NCBI GenBank assembly: GCA_035578905.1
Contig: JAQJVL010000607.1
Span: forward strand, 372,001 to 436,000
Source of the DNA: Stictocephala bisonia
Taxonomy: Eukaryota; Arthropoda; Insecta; Hemiptera; Membracidae
Direction of reading: 5' to 3'
DNA length: 64,000 nt
The number at the start of each line of letters is the position of its first letter. Position 1 is the stretch's first letter. This document shows positions 43,932 to 54,985 of this stretch, one piece after another. Position numbers and translations under genes: made by a program. The notes under the pieces are model-generated. The model was not told the origin of the DNA. It ran no database searches and saw only the letters and a program-made list of their open reading frames with translations.

Positions 43932-46013
43932 AATTATACAACCACAGTGTTCTGCAGGGAATCAATTCTCAGACCTCATCTTTCTTGATCTATGTCAACG
44001 ACATAAACAAGGTCCTTGCAGACAATGAAACATTCTTGTTTGCTGATGATACAACAATCTTGATCAAAAAACAAAATAGCCGCACTACAAAAATTATTGC
44101 GGTCGAGAAAATAAACAGCCTTGCACAGTATTTCTCAAAAAACAGATAGATTCAATCCTACCAAGACCAGTTTGACTGACATAAAATAATCCAAAAGACC
44201 TCCCGAGGCAAGCCGTTCTATCTAAAACTATTCATAGATGATGAGGACTTAGCCTGCGTGGGGCTGCAAGAATTCTGGCTTACTACTACTAGGGAGCTCG
44301 GATACAACACTAGGGGTAAGTGTAGGTTTTCAGTGGTCCACAACCTCAAAATATAATAACAACCTGAATAGCCTACACAGGAAAAAATTCTGCAAAAATT
44401 TCTACCTGAAATAACTAGAATCAACTTCCTTTTAAAAACAGTTTAACACGTTGACTGCCAGCGTAGATAATTTATTGTGTCATTCTGAGGCCGCCGTAGT
44501 AAAACTGTATGTCCGCCTGATGCCATGAGGGCCACCGGTAGCCCACGTCATACGTGCCACTGTGGGCCACTGCTGGCCCCCACGTCTTTTATAAATCAAA
44601 CACAAATTGTAGCGCCATTTTTAGTATTATGTAATTTTTAATTATCTATTCTGAGAGCTCATAAAATGTGATAGAAAACAGTTCTCTGGTTTTTAAATAA
44701 AGCCGGAGGGTTTAACATTATCCTAACATTACTTAGGATAATGTTAAACCTAAAACAAAGAGACTCTGTCAAAAATGGTTTTGCTCAGCTCCAAATTCCT
44801 TCAGTTTTTGCTCTATATATTCTTGCTACCACAGTAGCTGCAAGAGAGTCAGTGTAAAGCTCAGATCAAGTCTCTCAGCCATATAACACACGAAATTCCA
44901 GGTATAAAATATTACAAAAACATAATCTTGCATTTTACAACAAAAGCCCAGTCTATATGGGACTAAAGTTTTATAAAAAATTACCAGACCACATAAAATC
45001 TGAACAAAAATCATTAAAATTTAAGAAAATCCTATCAACCTACCTGACAGAACTGTTACTCTATTCACTGGAGGAATTTTCTCTATAAACATTTTTTTAC
45101 TCTTTCTTTAGTCTGTAAATACTGTTCCATATTCATGGTTAACCCTATAACCGGTGAGTCTTTTTGTCTCAACCGCTAAGCTCTTAAAGGCGAATTCGCA
45201 AGGATTTTTCTAAAAATTTATAAAAAATACATAAATAACATTATATACTAAGTGTCATATATCATTATTTTCAGTAAAATACAAGGAACAATATTATGTA
45301 AAAATCAAACTTACCAAAAAATCCATGTTGTTCTTCTGCTCAAAATATATTAAAAAATTTTTTTTTGAAAACATTTTTTATTTTCACACACTTGTTGGAT
45401 CCTTATCCTTTAGTCTAATTAAAAAATCAAGATAGCAAAATTGTTCAAAATGTGTTTTAGATTGAAAATATTTACACTTATTATCTAATAACACATATAA
45501 TATTATAAAAAATGTTCGCTATGTACAAGAATGTCACAATGTAATTATTGCGGGTCATCAGCATCTACTTCAACTTCTGGGGCTGAAGAGAAACAAAATA
45601 ACTTAACTATGAATGATTATTACTCTATAGTTTTCGTAGAAAAAAATAATATATCATAGTAAGTATAAATGTGCGCTGTGTCGGCGCAATAATAAAATAA
45701 ACAATGCACTACATAATGCGTCTCGATCGAGACGTTAGCGGTTGAGCGTGGCGTAAATGGATCTCGATCGAGACGCATAGCGGTTCTAGGGTTAATGATT
45801 CCATAAATGTTATTAATGTCTTATTGACATCCATATCTATTAATTTAAAATAATTAGGACAGTATTGTCAATTTTGCTGCCTTAACATCTATTTGTGGCA
45901 ATTGATAATTTAATATTGTAAATGCTAGATTATAGAACGATCAACTTATTGACACTATTCATGTATACTATGTATATGTTTTGTGAATAAAGACATTCTT
46001 ATCTTATCTTATC
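43932..46013 (+). pseudogene. Decayed LINE 3' half
   Basis: At 43932-44149 the frame VLQGINSQTSSFLIYVNDI, then FLFADDTTILIK, is a reverse transcriptase palm with the FADD box. A weak thumb (LKLFIDDEDLAC) follows near 44220. The C-terminal tail resumes at 44790-45090: LQIPSVFALYILATT, YNTRNSRYKILQKHN, GLKFYKKLPDHIK, YSLEEF. The 3' end is GAATAAAGACATTCTTATCTTATCTTATCT at 45983-46013. TTAA-type elements interrupt it at about 44447 and 45143-45791. Confidence 0.65.
45143..45791. mobile_element. piggyBac-type MITE (CCCTAkAACCG ends)
   Basis: TTAA at 45139-45142 and 45792-45795 flank ends CCCTATAACCGGTGAG and, inverted, CCCTAGAACCGCTATG. The right end carries two copies of the palindrome TCTCGATCGAGA (45721, 45762), each beside an AACCGCTA motif that also appears at the left end. 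649 bp, non-coding, inserted in the LINE 3' UTR. Confidence 0.85.
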
Positions 46014-46323
46014 TAAAGCAACCCTAAATACGTTTTTATATATTTGAACTAGTTTTTACGACATTTAGACAGACTAGTTTCTGTCACAAAAAGAATCAAT
46101 GTCACTTACTAAACACCTAACCTCAAAAGCTGATCAGTGCACGGGAAGAAAATATAAAAATCACAACAAAACAGCTGAAACATAATATCATATGGCATAT
46201 GTAAAGTTTTGCCCCCACGCCATGAGGGCCACCGGTGTACCTCATCAATAACTTCACAAAATGACGGCAAAAGACCGGATGTCGGCTATTTCTGTACTTG
46301 GGGGGGGGGGGGTCATTTCCGGT

Positions 46324-48945
46324 TGAATAGAATAGAATAGAATAGAATACTTTATTCGCCACAGGATATTCCATAGAATACATAGGCCAGTCATGTAACT
46401 ATGAGATAAATCTATCAATACACAAGACATTGTTTACATAAAGATAACTTAAGCTAATAGATTATTTTAAGATTACAGTAGGCCCTATAATATAAATATC
46501 AGCAATTTAGTACTACCGTACTAGTAAATATTTTCATCAAAATAGCATTTTAGAAAATTACAACAGGGCTAACATAAACAACACAATGGACATTACAATG
46601 ATTACAATGAATGATAATTACAATGATAATTATTTTACTTAAACATACATTTAACAAAAAGTAACAAAAGATTCTTGGAGAGCGTCAGGTTATGTTAAAA
46701 TCTAATTCAGACCAATTCTTAGACAAAAATTGTTCCACTTTATAGAACGGATTTTTTAATAAAAAATTTATGATACAGACTTTAAATTTATCATTTTCTA
46801 ATTTCTTGACTGTATCGGGCAACCTATTCATTAATCTGCTTGATATAATCATGGGATTTCTTTCACTTTTTAATAGCCTATTTTGTGGTAAATTAATTAA
46901 ATTTGCAGATCTAGTATTGTGAGAATGAATGGAGCTTCTTGTATGTATTTTGTCTAAATTAGCCCTCAAGTACATGAGCCACTGAAAAATGTATAGAGAA
47001 TGCAAAGTAAATATTTTTAATTCAATAAATAATTGTTTACAATGGGCTAGTCTATGAGAACCTGTAATTACTCTTATAGCTTTTTTTTGTGCAACAAATA
47101 TTTCTTCTGACTTGGGAGCACCACCCCATACTATTAAACCATAAGACATATGGGCATGAAATAAGCCAAAATAGGCCTGCCTTAGGCCTTCCCTTTCCAA
47201 CTCACTACTTAACCTTTTCAAAGCGTAAATGCTTTTACTAAGCCTATTTTTGAGAACAAATATGTGTTGGTGCCAATTAAGGGTAGGGTCCAAAGTTAAT
47301 CCTAAAAAAATTGGCCTATCTAAGTTTATATTTTTTTCTTTAAGAGTGAAAAGTACAGTTTTGGTTTTTTCTTTGTTTAACACTAGTTCATTAGCAGCCA
47401 ACCAATTCTCAATGAGGGTTTGATTATATCTAGCATTTTCTAATGCCAGACTTTCACTATCATGCCTATTTAAGACAGTGGTATCGTCTGCATAGAGAAT
47501 AATCTCCGCAGGGATATTACTACTGAGGTCGTTAACCATAATAACAAATAACAAAGGACCCAAGACAGATCCCTGCGGAACACCGCACGTGACAGGCAAG
47601 AGACAAGAGGATTCGTTACTGTCTTGTACATATTGTACTCTATTCTCAAGGTAGGATTGAAAGATTTGTAGAGCCGCACCCTCTACCCTAAAATACTCAA
47701 GCTTAGAAACTATAAGATCATGAGAAACACAATCAAAGGCCTTGCTGAGGTCACAGAACGTGACCGCAGCAAGGTCCCTGCCCTCAAAACAACTATGTAT
47801 ACCCTCAACTAGCTTTATAAGTGCATGTGTGGTAGACAACCCATTTCTATAGCCAAACTGATTGGTACATATTAGCCTATTCACTTCAAAATAAAACATT
47901 AATTGTTTACCTATGATTACCTCTAAAACCTTAGAAAAGACAGGAACTACCGTTATAGGCCTATAATTATTCAAGTCATCTTTTTTACCTTTCTTAAATA
48001 TAGGAAAGACCTTGCTTATTTTTAAACAATCTGGGAAAATTCCTTGGGCCAAACATAAATTGATTAGCTTTGTCAAAGGATGCAAAATACAATCTATTAT
48101 TTTTTTCAGTAAAACGTTACTCAAGCCATAATGGTCCTTACTATATTTACAAGACAAATGACTAACTGCATCCAAGACAATTTTTTCAGTTACATAGTTA
48201 AAACTTAATCCTACTATATGCTCAGGTACCTTGCAATTATTTACATACTGCATTGATTTAAGCCCATTAGCAGCTACACTGTATGATTTAGGCTTTATAT
48301 TACTGGCAATGTTAATAAAAAACCTGTTATATTCATCTGATGAAAAAATATTTGGGTCTTTTGTTTTAATTTCACCTCTCCTATTTTTATTTACAATCTG
48401 CCAAAGGGTCTTGCTCTGATTTCCTGAATCCTTTACCAGTTTAGAATTATATTGTTTTTTTGTATCTTTAATTTGTTTGCGATAATCTTTTTTTTCAGAT
48501 TTATACAATACATTATACATTTCAAACTCATGCCCTTTTGAAGATTTCAAATATTCATAAAGTAAACGAAGCCTATCTTTTTTAGCACGTAGTTCATCAG
48601 TGTACCACTCAACATTAGCCTTAGAACCAAAATTTACTGTATTTTTCCTTTTAATCCTAACCTGTTTATTAAAGCTTAAATTAAAGTAATACTGAACTGT
48701 TAACATAAAAGCGTTGAACATTTCATTCACACTAGTTTGAGCAATAAAAATATCACTCCATTTTTCTTTGGCAAGGTAAAATCTGAATACATTGATGTTA
48801 GAGTCACTTAGAATAGGTACAGTTTTTACGCTAGGGCCCATATATGGCAGTTCTTTTTTAGCAAGATAAGAGCTATTTTTCTGTAAAGTATTGTTAACAA
48901 TGAATAGCTGTTGCATGGAACACAGAACTCGGAACAATGAATATT
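46324..48945 (-). mobile_element. 5'-truncated LINE with TATTC tail
   Basis: The minus-strand 3' end at 46324 is a tandem TATTCTATTCTATTC array after GAATAAAG. The coding part ends at 46685, and the high-coordinate limit near 48945 cuts the ORF just downstream of the expected endonuclease. Reading frame integrity indicates recent insertion. Confidence 0.8.
46685..48937 (-). CDS. LINE reverse transcriptase without endonuclease, 750 codons open
   Basis: The open frame lacks the APE domain. It starts within the linker (NTLQKNSSYLAKKELP, KVPEHIVGLSFNYVTE). Reverse transcriptase motifs are complete: CLKISKVFPIFKKGKKDDLNNYRPITVVP, TNQFGYRNGLSTTHAL, TFCDLSKAFDCVSHDLI, GVPQGSVLGPLLFVIMVNDL and catalytic YADDTT. 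The thumb and C-terminal tail follow: IFLGLTLDPTLNWHQH, MSYGLIVWGG, FVAQKKAIRVITGSHRLAHCKQLF, HNTRSANLINLPQNRL, FYKVEQFL. The first Met codon is fortuitous because the copy is 5'-truncated. No stop or frameshift in 2.25 kb, unlike the neighbouring LINE relics. It cannot mobilise without an endonuclease unless helped. Confidence 0.85.
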   Translation of the reverse strand: MFRVLCSMQQLFIVNNTLQKNSSYLAKKELPYMGPSVKTVPILSDSNINVFRFYLAKEKWSDIFIAQTSVNEMFNAFMLTVQYYFNLSFNKQVRIKRKNTVNFGSKANVEWYTDELRAKKDRLRLLYEYLKSSKGHEFEMYNVLYKSEKKDYRKQIKDTKKQYNSKLVKDSGNQSKTLWQIVNKNRRGEIKTKDPNIFSSDEYNRFFINIASNIKPKSYSVAANGLKSMQYVNNCKVPEHIVGLSFNYVTEKIVLDAVSHLSCKYSKDHYGLSNVLLKKIIDCILHPLTKLINLCLAQGIFPDCLKISKVFPIFKKGKKDDLNNYRPITVVPVFSKVLEVIIGKQLMFYFEVNRLICTNQFGYRNGLSTTHALIKLVEGIHSCFEGRDLAAVTFCDLSKAFDCVSHDLIVSKLEYFRVEGAALQIFQSYLENRVQYVQDSNESSCLLPVTCGVPQGSVLGPLLFVIMVNDLSSNIPAEIILYADDTTVLNRHDSESLALENARYNQTLIENWLAANELVLNKEKTKTVLFTLKEKNINLDRPIFLGLTLDPTLNWHQHIFVLKNRLSKSIYALKRLSSELEREGLRQAYFGLFHAHMSYGLIVWGGAPKSEEIFVAQKKAIRVITGSHRLAHCKQLFIELKIFTLHSLYIFQWLMYLRANLDKIHTRSSIHSHNTRSANLINLPQNRLLKSERNPMIISSRLMNRLPDTVKKLENDKFKVCIINFLLKNPFYKVEQFLSKNWSELDFNIT

Positions 48946-49091
48946 GAACTTTACCGTAGAAACAGCTGTGGCGCCAGGCTGAAATCTAGTGAGGGCCACT
49001 GGTGGCCCTCATGGCGTCAGCTAAAATTGTTGTGTGGGCCACCCTTGGCCCTCATGGTAGTCAACGTGTTAAATCGAAGTTGGAGTAGTAT

Positions 49092-49440
49092 TTAATTATT
49101 TATTTATTTGCCAACGGCAAACAACCAATACATATATATTACAAGATGGTATCATGATACAAACATTACACTACCTATAATAGACCTAATAAAAAGAATA
49201 GAATATAACAATGCAAACAAGAACAAAGAGAAAAATTCAACAACCAATAAAAGGATAACAATATTACTGACCGGAGATCAAACATACAAGAGGCATTTAG
49301 TTAACGTTCAGCTAATACTTAGTGATAATATGGTAATGATCAGATTAAATTTAGAGCTACCAAAACAAAAAAAAATTAATAAGACAACAATAACAACAGA
49401 TAAACAAATAAGAACATGACAAGGACTAAAAAGGACCTAA
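49092..49440 (-). mobile_element. Probable LINE 3' UTR tail
   Basis: TTAATTATTTATTTATTTGCCAACGGCAAA on the plus strand reads on the minus strand as TTTGCCGTTGGCAAATAAATAAATAATTAA, a form typical of insect LINE 3' ends. The rest is low-complexity A-rich sequence without a domain. Confidence 0.4.
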
Positions 49441-50559
49441 CCAAAGGACAGAGCCCTGTATGAGGTGGAGGAAATATAAAATTAATATTAAGTAGACCAC
49501 AAAGAGTCCTTTATTGCAGAATTTTTCACTGCATAACACATCCCATGCTCAATTGCGAGTCAACGAGAAGAGGAGGAGCATGAAAGTACATACCCATTTG
49601 TAATGAAAGGCAGGAAGCTGAGTGTTATGAATGTCAAAGTGGAACAGGGCATTTTCCATGTATTATGGTTATGGCTTAATTAGATAGTTTAATTTGTTGA
49701 GTTATTTTGAAATGAAGTCTACTTGATATGTAGTTGTTTACCTTAGCCATGCTTTGGGATTATCATATAAAAGTTATGTTTTGATTTATTTTAAATGTTA
49801 AATTTCAATAAGCATCACTTAGCCTCTTTAAGAAGTGTTCATTTTATTTGTTTTTATTTAACGGCTGATGATTAATTAAATAAATAAAATAACTCCATTA
49901 GATCAACATTGAACTTTAAAGTCACTATAGTGGGGGTGGAGCCCTAGGGTTAGCTTTCAGAAATTAAAAATCATTAGAATTATATAAACCTACTTATGTT
50001 AGGTAAAATTTTACTCACAATAAACCAGGCTACAGTATCTGATTTGAAAAAAAATGTTATTTGTTCAAAGAAATGTCGGGGTCTTCATGAGACCATACAT
50101 CTTAAAAGTTTATCTACAAGTGCATAGTATTGAAAAGTTAGGTTTTAGGCAGGTAGCTTTCCTGGGAGATAAAGTTCTTGATCCTTTTAAGTGAGACTTC
50201 AAATACTTAACTTGTGATCAATGAGTAAAAGTGTATATTACCGAACTTCAATTTTGAAATCAGAAAAATATGTTAACAGAGAGATATTCTCTTTAACAAT
50301 ATATCTATTTCCAAAATCTACAATAGTTGACATAATAGCTGTGTACACGCAGCAGCAGGTAATTATCAGTGTTTATTATATCTTACATTAGAATCTGCCA
50401 TCTATAGACAGTTCTATAAATATATTGATAAGATTTAATACTAGTAATTTAATGGCACCAGTTTCATTCTGACAGTAAGATAAAAAATATTCTGATAAAT
50501 CTCCAATTTTGATCTTGCACTTATTTATGATATTATGTAAATTTCTTCTTCTGTTGTAG
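49441..50559. other. CIB intron 1, no further feature recognised
   Basis: AT-rich intronic sequence ending in the acceptor TTCTTCTTCTGTTGTAG at 50543-50559. Confidence 0.5.
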
Positions 50560-50594
50560 GATTTGACATATTTTACGAAGAAAGAAGTCCTTTA
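50560..50594 (+). CDS. CIB1: CIB-family gene, exon 2
   Basis: This 35-nt microexon lies between acceptor CTTCTGTTGTAG and donor GTAAGT. It encodes DLTYFTKKEVL plus two bases (TA) of a Tyr codon completed by exon 3. The motif DLTF-x-TKQE-I-L is a hallmark of CIB1's first helix, and here it is DLTYFTKKEVLY. Its phase (0 in, 2 out) links exon 1 to exon 3 without any stop. Confidence 0.8.
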
Positions 50595-51976
50595 GTAAGT
50601 ATCAAACAAACAGGTTTTACTTGTTTGTGTAGATCACAATCCACACTTTAGTTAGACTGAATATATATTGATGAAAGGTGTTTGTGTGAGTAGTATATAT
50701 AGATTTCCAATTCTCTTTAGAACAAGAACTGATGACCCTCCTGGATCATTCAATTGTTAAAAGTGATCCTATCAGTTGTTTGTTTACTACAAATAATTAA
50801 TTGTGACAATGGTTCTGTTACTATTTTGCAAAGATTCATATGGATTAGTAATCTGATGGCTAAGGAGTTTTTTTTCCAACATAAGCCATATTTATAAAAA
50901 AGATTTTAAAGTTATTTGTTAATAGTGCAGGGTGGAAGACTCTCTGTGAATGTCTCTTTTTCCACAATTATTACAAATAAAACCAATATAATAATACTAA
51001 GTAATAAAAATACAATATCAGTAAAGAAAAAAACTTTAAAAACCAATAAACTGAAATATTATAATAAAGTAATATTTTTAGTATCAGTGGATGAGACAAG
51101 TAAGATCTTATTAACAAGCCACCCCCCCCCGAAACACCCAAAGTAATTTTTAAATTAACTGCCAAAATCTACTTCAGCTGTCAGACATATACTGCACACT
51201 ATATACATGCTGGAGTCGAAAAATAGGATTAACACTGCTTGGTTCCAAAAACTGAGGTGATGTAGTTAATTAACAATAGGTAAGAGCACCGTCTACTACT
51301 TTCAGGAGATTAGAAAATATCATTACCAGTTTTTTCATATGGCCAGTAATGTTGATCATCGTTAAGGCAAAATGGAGGTGGTAATTAAAATTGAACACCG
51401 AAGTAAAGCCTCGTTTCCATTTATACAAGTCCAAGGCACATTTGTGTGATGTGCCGAGCAAAAGTTGCGCTAAAATAATCTACTGTTTCTTTTCCTCTTG
51501 GTAGAAGTCCTACATGGCACATTACTGTTCCTGGCACTTGTCCCGTAAAATATTGCAGTGTTTTCATTCAGCAACTTGTTGTGAGACAAATTTGTAGTTA
51601 TGGAAATAGGGCTTTATGAGTACATCTTTTGCAGTCTGTGTCCAAACTTGCGACAATATGACTGCAGCCAGTGTTACTGACCAGAGGTTAGAGAATAGAT
51701 AATTACCTCGATTAAAAGTCAAAAAAGGTTTATTAGTAAGATTTGCATTAAATTCATGTTTAAGCATGTAGATCAATTAAATTGCTTTAAGTCCTTAGAT
51801 ATGAGGGTCGTATTTTAATTTGTAAACTTTTCATGGGTTGTTGTTAATATATTCTAATTATTTGTCAGTGCCTGATTTTCATCACTAAAGCTCATATAGT
51901 GGCAAGGCCTTAAAGAAAGATTATTATATTCAAGCTAATGGTACGGATAGTTTTAGTGTGAAAGTATCAAAATACA
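50595..51976. other. CIB intron 2, no gene recognised
   Basis: AT-rich; includes a C9 run at about 51122. Short open frames have no domain or splice support. Confidence 0.5.
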
Positions 51977-52440
51977 TAAAGGGTGGGAAAAAATATGGAA
52001 ACGCTTTCACAACGTTTGTATGACTTCACTTGTAAAATTGAAATGCTGTACATGGTCATGGTTACAAAAAACATACTTTTTGATGCTATTGGCAACATTT
52101 CATCTTTTCAGGGAGACGGCCCATGAGGAGTTGAACAAAAATCTTCAGTGTAAGCCTAGATCGACTTTGGTATCAAATGAAAGGTCTATTCGATAGAAAT
52201 TAATTGCTGCAAACCGTACTTAAAGGTTTATCCTTTCCAGAGTAGTGGTCATTTGAATTTCAAAGTAACTAAAATTTGAACAATATTATTTCTCTGCTAT
52301 TTAACAGTTTCAAGTCAATTATTCTGATAAAAATTATACTTTATGGAACAAAATTACTTAAAAAATTCAATTATCAAATTATTTTTGGAAAAAGTTAAAG
52401 TTGTTGTAAAAGCGTTTTCATATTTTTGTTCAACCCTGTA
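51977..52440. mobile_element. Small mariner-type MITE
   Basis: Imperfect inverted ends: AAAGGGTGGGAAAAAATATGG with AAACGCTTTCACAAC on the left, and inverted ACAGGGTTGAACAAAAATATG with AAAACGCTTTTACAAC on the right, spanning about 35 bp. The ends resemble TA-inserting CAGGGT-type elements. No coding capacity in about 460 bp. Confidence 0.6.
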
Positions 52441-52538
52441 TATCTTGTTTGGTGCCTTCAGGGACAATGTATTCTTTGTTCAACCCCCTGTATATCTTGT
52501 TTGGTGCCTTCAGGGACATATATTGTATTCTTTGTTCA
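52425..52538 (+). repeat. ~50-bp tandem duplication overlapping the MITE end
   Basis: TTTGTTCAACCCTG...TATCTTGTTTGGTGCCTTCAGGGACA...TGTATTC starts at 52425 and again at 52475, with a third partial TTTGTTCATG at 52531. The unit contains the terminal bases of the MITE, so the duplication postdates the insertion or arose with it. Confidence 0.85.
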
Positions 52539-52837
52539 TGCTGAATGTTCCATTTTATTTTTTTCGATATATTTGTCTTTCAACTGCTTATTATTGTGAA
52601 TTACGGTGTTTAATTGTTTGAGTAAAATTAAATTAGCAAAAATTGTTATCATTATTACAACTTCAAGCAAAAATATCAGTCAAAGAAAATGAGTTTGTTT
52701 TTAACTGAATTGTTATGCTCTAATACTTTGAAATGAGTAATGGTTGTTTCGATTGTAGAATGACAACTGTTACTTAGACATTATAATTTACTAGATTTAT
52801 TTTTTAAGACTACTATATATGTAAAATTTAATTTTAG

Positions 52838-53085
52838 TGCACACCAGAAGTTTAAAGCTCTTGCTCCAGAAAAAGTTGGTCATAATAGAAATGCTAAATT
52901 GCCAATGGCTAAAGTATTGCAATACCCAGAATTAAGAGTGAATCCTTTTGGGGATCGAATTTGCCGTGTATTCAGCTCTAGTCATGATGGCGACTGTACT
53001 TTTGAAGACTTTTTGGATATGATGTCGGTATTCAGCGATGCTGCTCCGAAGGCCGTGAAAGCTGAACATGCGTTCAGGATATTTG
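52838..53085 (+). CDS. CIB1: CIB-family gene, exon 3
   Basis: Acceptor AATTTTAG and donor GTAAGT bound 248 nt that finish Tyr29 and encode residues 30-111. The segment reads AHQKFKALAPEKVGHNRN, LPMAKVLQYPEL, RVNPFGDRICRVFSSSHDGD, CTFEDFLDMMSVFSD, AAPKAVKAEHAFRIF. ELxxNPFxxRICRVFS, FEDFLDxxSVFSD and AFRIF are CIB1-type signatures covering the two degenerate N-terminal EF-hands and the start of EF3. It ends one base into the Asp codon that begins the third EF-hand loop. Confidence 0.9.
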
Positions 53086-54617
53086 GTAAGTCATCACCTT
53101 TTATCCCTTTCAGTGTCAAGGTCCGATTATATTGGAAGGAACAACATCTAATTTTGTACAACGCTCAGAAAAAAATTTGAAAATCCAAAATTAGTATTTT
53201 AACATAAATGTCCATGAAAAACTGTTGTTTTCATAATACATCAATTTAGTACTCTTAGAGGTTCTATTAACCTAAGCCTAGAGGACGAACAATCTAATTG
53301 TCATTGACAATGCTGTTGTTAATGTATCAGTCAACAGCATTATCATCATGGTTAATGTATCAGTTCACTGTTATTCCTGTTCCTTGTTTATTTGGAAGTT
53401 TATGATCTAAATTATGTGTTTGTATATTGATCGAATGTATAAATTTGTTTTAGAAAAATTTTTTTAATTCTCCATAAACAAAAATCTTCCTTCATGTATG
53501 TGAAAAATTTAAGAAAAGGCATACATGCCAAATCTCTCCATAAATACAATTGCTAAGAACACTGGCAAGTTATAAGCGTGACTATGTTTTTATCCATTTT
53601 TATGTATATTTTTACAAACAATATATTATCAATTTTCAGTTTGTTCATATAGTAAATTAACAGAAACACAACACAACAAATATAACATGAAACTCAGCTA
53701 TGAGCACTCTTAATGGCCATGAATGCCAAGAACATGTAAAGTTGGTGTATTACAAGTCAAATAAATAAGAAATTTGTTAAAACTATGTAACATTTTAAAT
53801 ATACATACAGATATAAATACACTTTTTGTGATATGAGTGTTATATTTTTGTTGGTAATGATAAAATAGTTGACAAAACCATAAATATTTCAGTGATAGTT
53901 AATTTTTTGTAACATATACTTTTATGCAATGATGGATTTATTATTGTGGGCTATTTTATTGGGCATCTCCTTTAAAGAAAACCCTGTGTTCATAGCTTAA
54001 AAAGTAATCAAACGGTGAGTTTTGTTTACTAAACCCTTAAAAATTGCATTAAAAAAGTCCTGGTACTTTTGGGTACATCCCCTTGAAAAATACTTGCCAT
54101 TCTAAGAATTAATGTATAGAATTATTTTTATTAAGATATATATTGTAGTCATATACGATAAGTCTGACACATAATGTCTGCAGTATTTCTACATACTTTT
54201 AGATTTGTATGTAGTTAGTTATGACAAAATTACATTTATTACATGTATAAAGTAATTTGGTAGACAATGACTCAACTAGCCATAAAAACGTCAACACTAG
54301 GTCAACTAGCAACTCCTCTCATACCCTCCCTCCTCGCCCTCTTGAAGGAGGATCATGACATTCCATGATGGGCTTGGCTAGGCGATCCTTAATACTCTGT
54401 CTAAGGACTGAAGGCGGCTGAAAGATTAAGCGACTAAGCTCATGCACGCACGTTGGCATATCCATTAAAATAAGCTATGACACCTGCCTAATTCATCCAG
54501 TTAACTAAAGTTAATTACAAAATATAATCTTTTAATTTGATTCTCATTTGAATTCTAATTACAATTATGTATCAAATAAGCCTAATAGAATAAAACTATG
54601 GTAATTTTTGCATTTAA
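53086..54617. other. CIB intron 3, first part; no gene recognised
   Basis: AT-rich apart from a GC-richer block at 54300-54470 (CCCTCCCTCCTCGCCC) without coding or repeat assignment. Confidence 0.4.
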
Positions 54618-54780
54618 ATTCAAATTCTTTATTATGTATTATGTACTAAGCACAATTATGTACAATAGATAATGTCAAACAAATACAAGATTCATTACAA
54701 GAAATGGAGAATACAAACAGTGGTAAACATAACCCATTTACAGAATACATTCACTATAATCAGGTTGTTAGCTCTGTAAA
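54618..54780 (-). mobile_element. Probable LINE 3' UTR tail
   Basis: On the minus strand the sequence ends ATAATAAAGAATTTGAATTT, a polyadenylation-like signal followed by short TTTGAA repeats as at many insect LINE 3' ends. No coding part remains. Confidence 0.4.
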
Positions 54781-54789
54781 GTTTAATCT

Positions 54790-54985
54790 AAAATAGTCTT
54801 TAGCAATATGATATAAGTGGCTAGTATAGTAGAAAAATTTCATAATTTCTTTCATTGAAACATTAATTAGAATTATCTAAAATAAACATAAAACATCTTT
54901 TGTAAGTTTATTTTAACATAGTGTCCTGTATTTTTTGTCATTTAGTGTAAGTCACCAAAGCATTGTCTGTCATGGTATCCTTGGA
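54790..54985 (+). repeat. Diverged local duplication, copy 1
   Basis: Shares the order TAATTTCTTTCATTGAAACATTAATT, then ATAGTGTCCTGTATTTTTTGTCA, AAGTCACCAAAGCATTGTCTGTCATG with 56040-56232. Confidence 0.65.

Larger units (their letters stand above)
44447..49068. mobile_element. Candidate TTAA element with CACGTTGACT ends, heavily invaded
   Basis: TTAA at 44443-44446 precedes CACGTTGACTGCCA, and the inverse of CACGTTGACTACCA precedes TTAA at 49069-49072. Near both ends, and again at 46215, the motif CCATGAGGGCCA recurs, as expected for subterminal binding repeats. The 4.6 kb between contain parts of a LINE that also begins outside at 43932, which argues that the left and right ends may be separate insertions or rearranged. 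No transposase is present. Confidence 0.5.

Noticed and set aside
44826..45014. Minus-strand ORF as a gene
   Set aside because: It is the reverse of a LINE C-terminal tail that reads YNTRNSRYKI on the plus strand.
49108..49419. 103-codon plus-strand ORF as a coding region
   Set aside because: Low-complexity Asn/Thr/Lys/Ile translation typical of A-rich DNA; more likely the reverse of a LINE 3' UTR.
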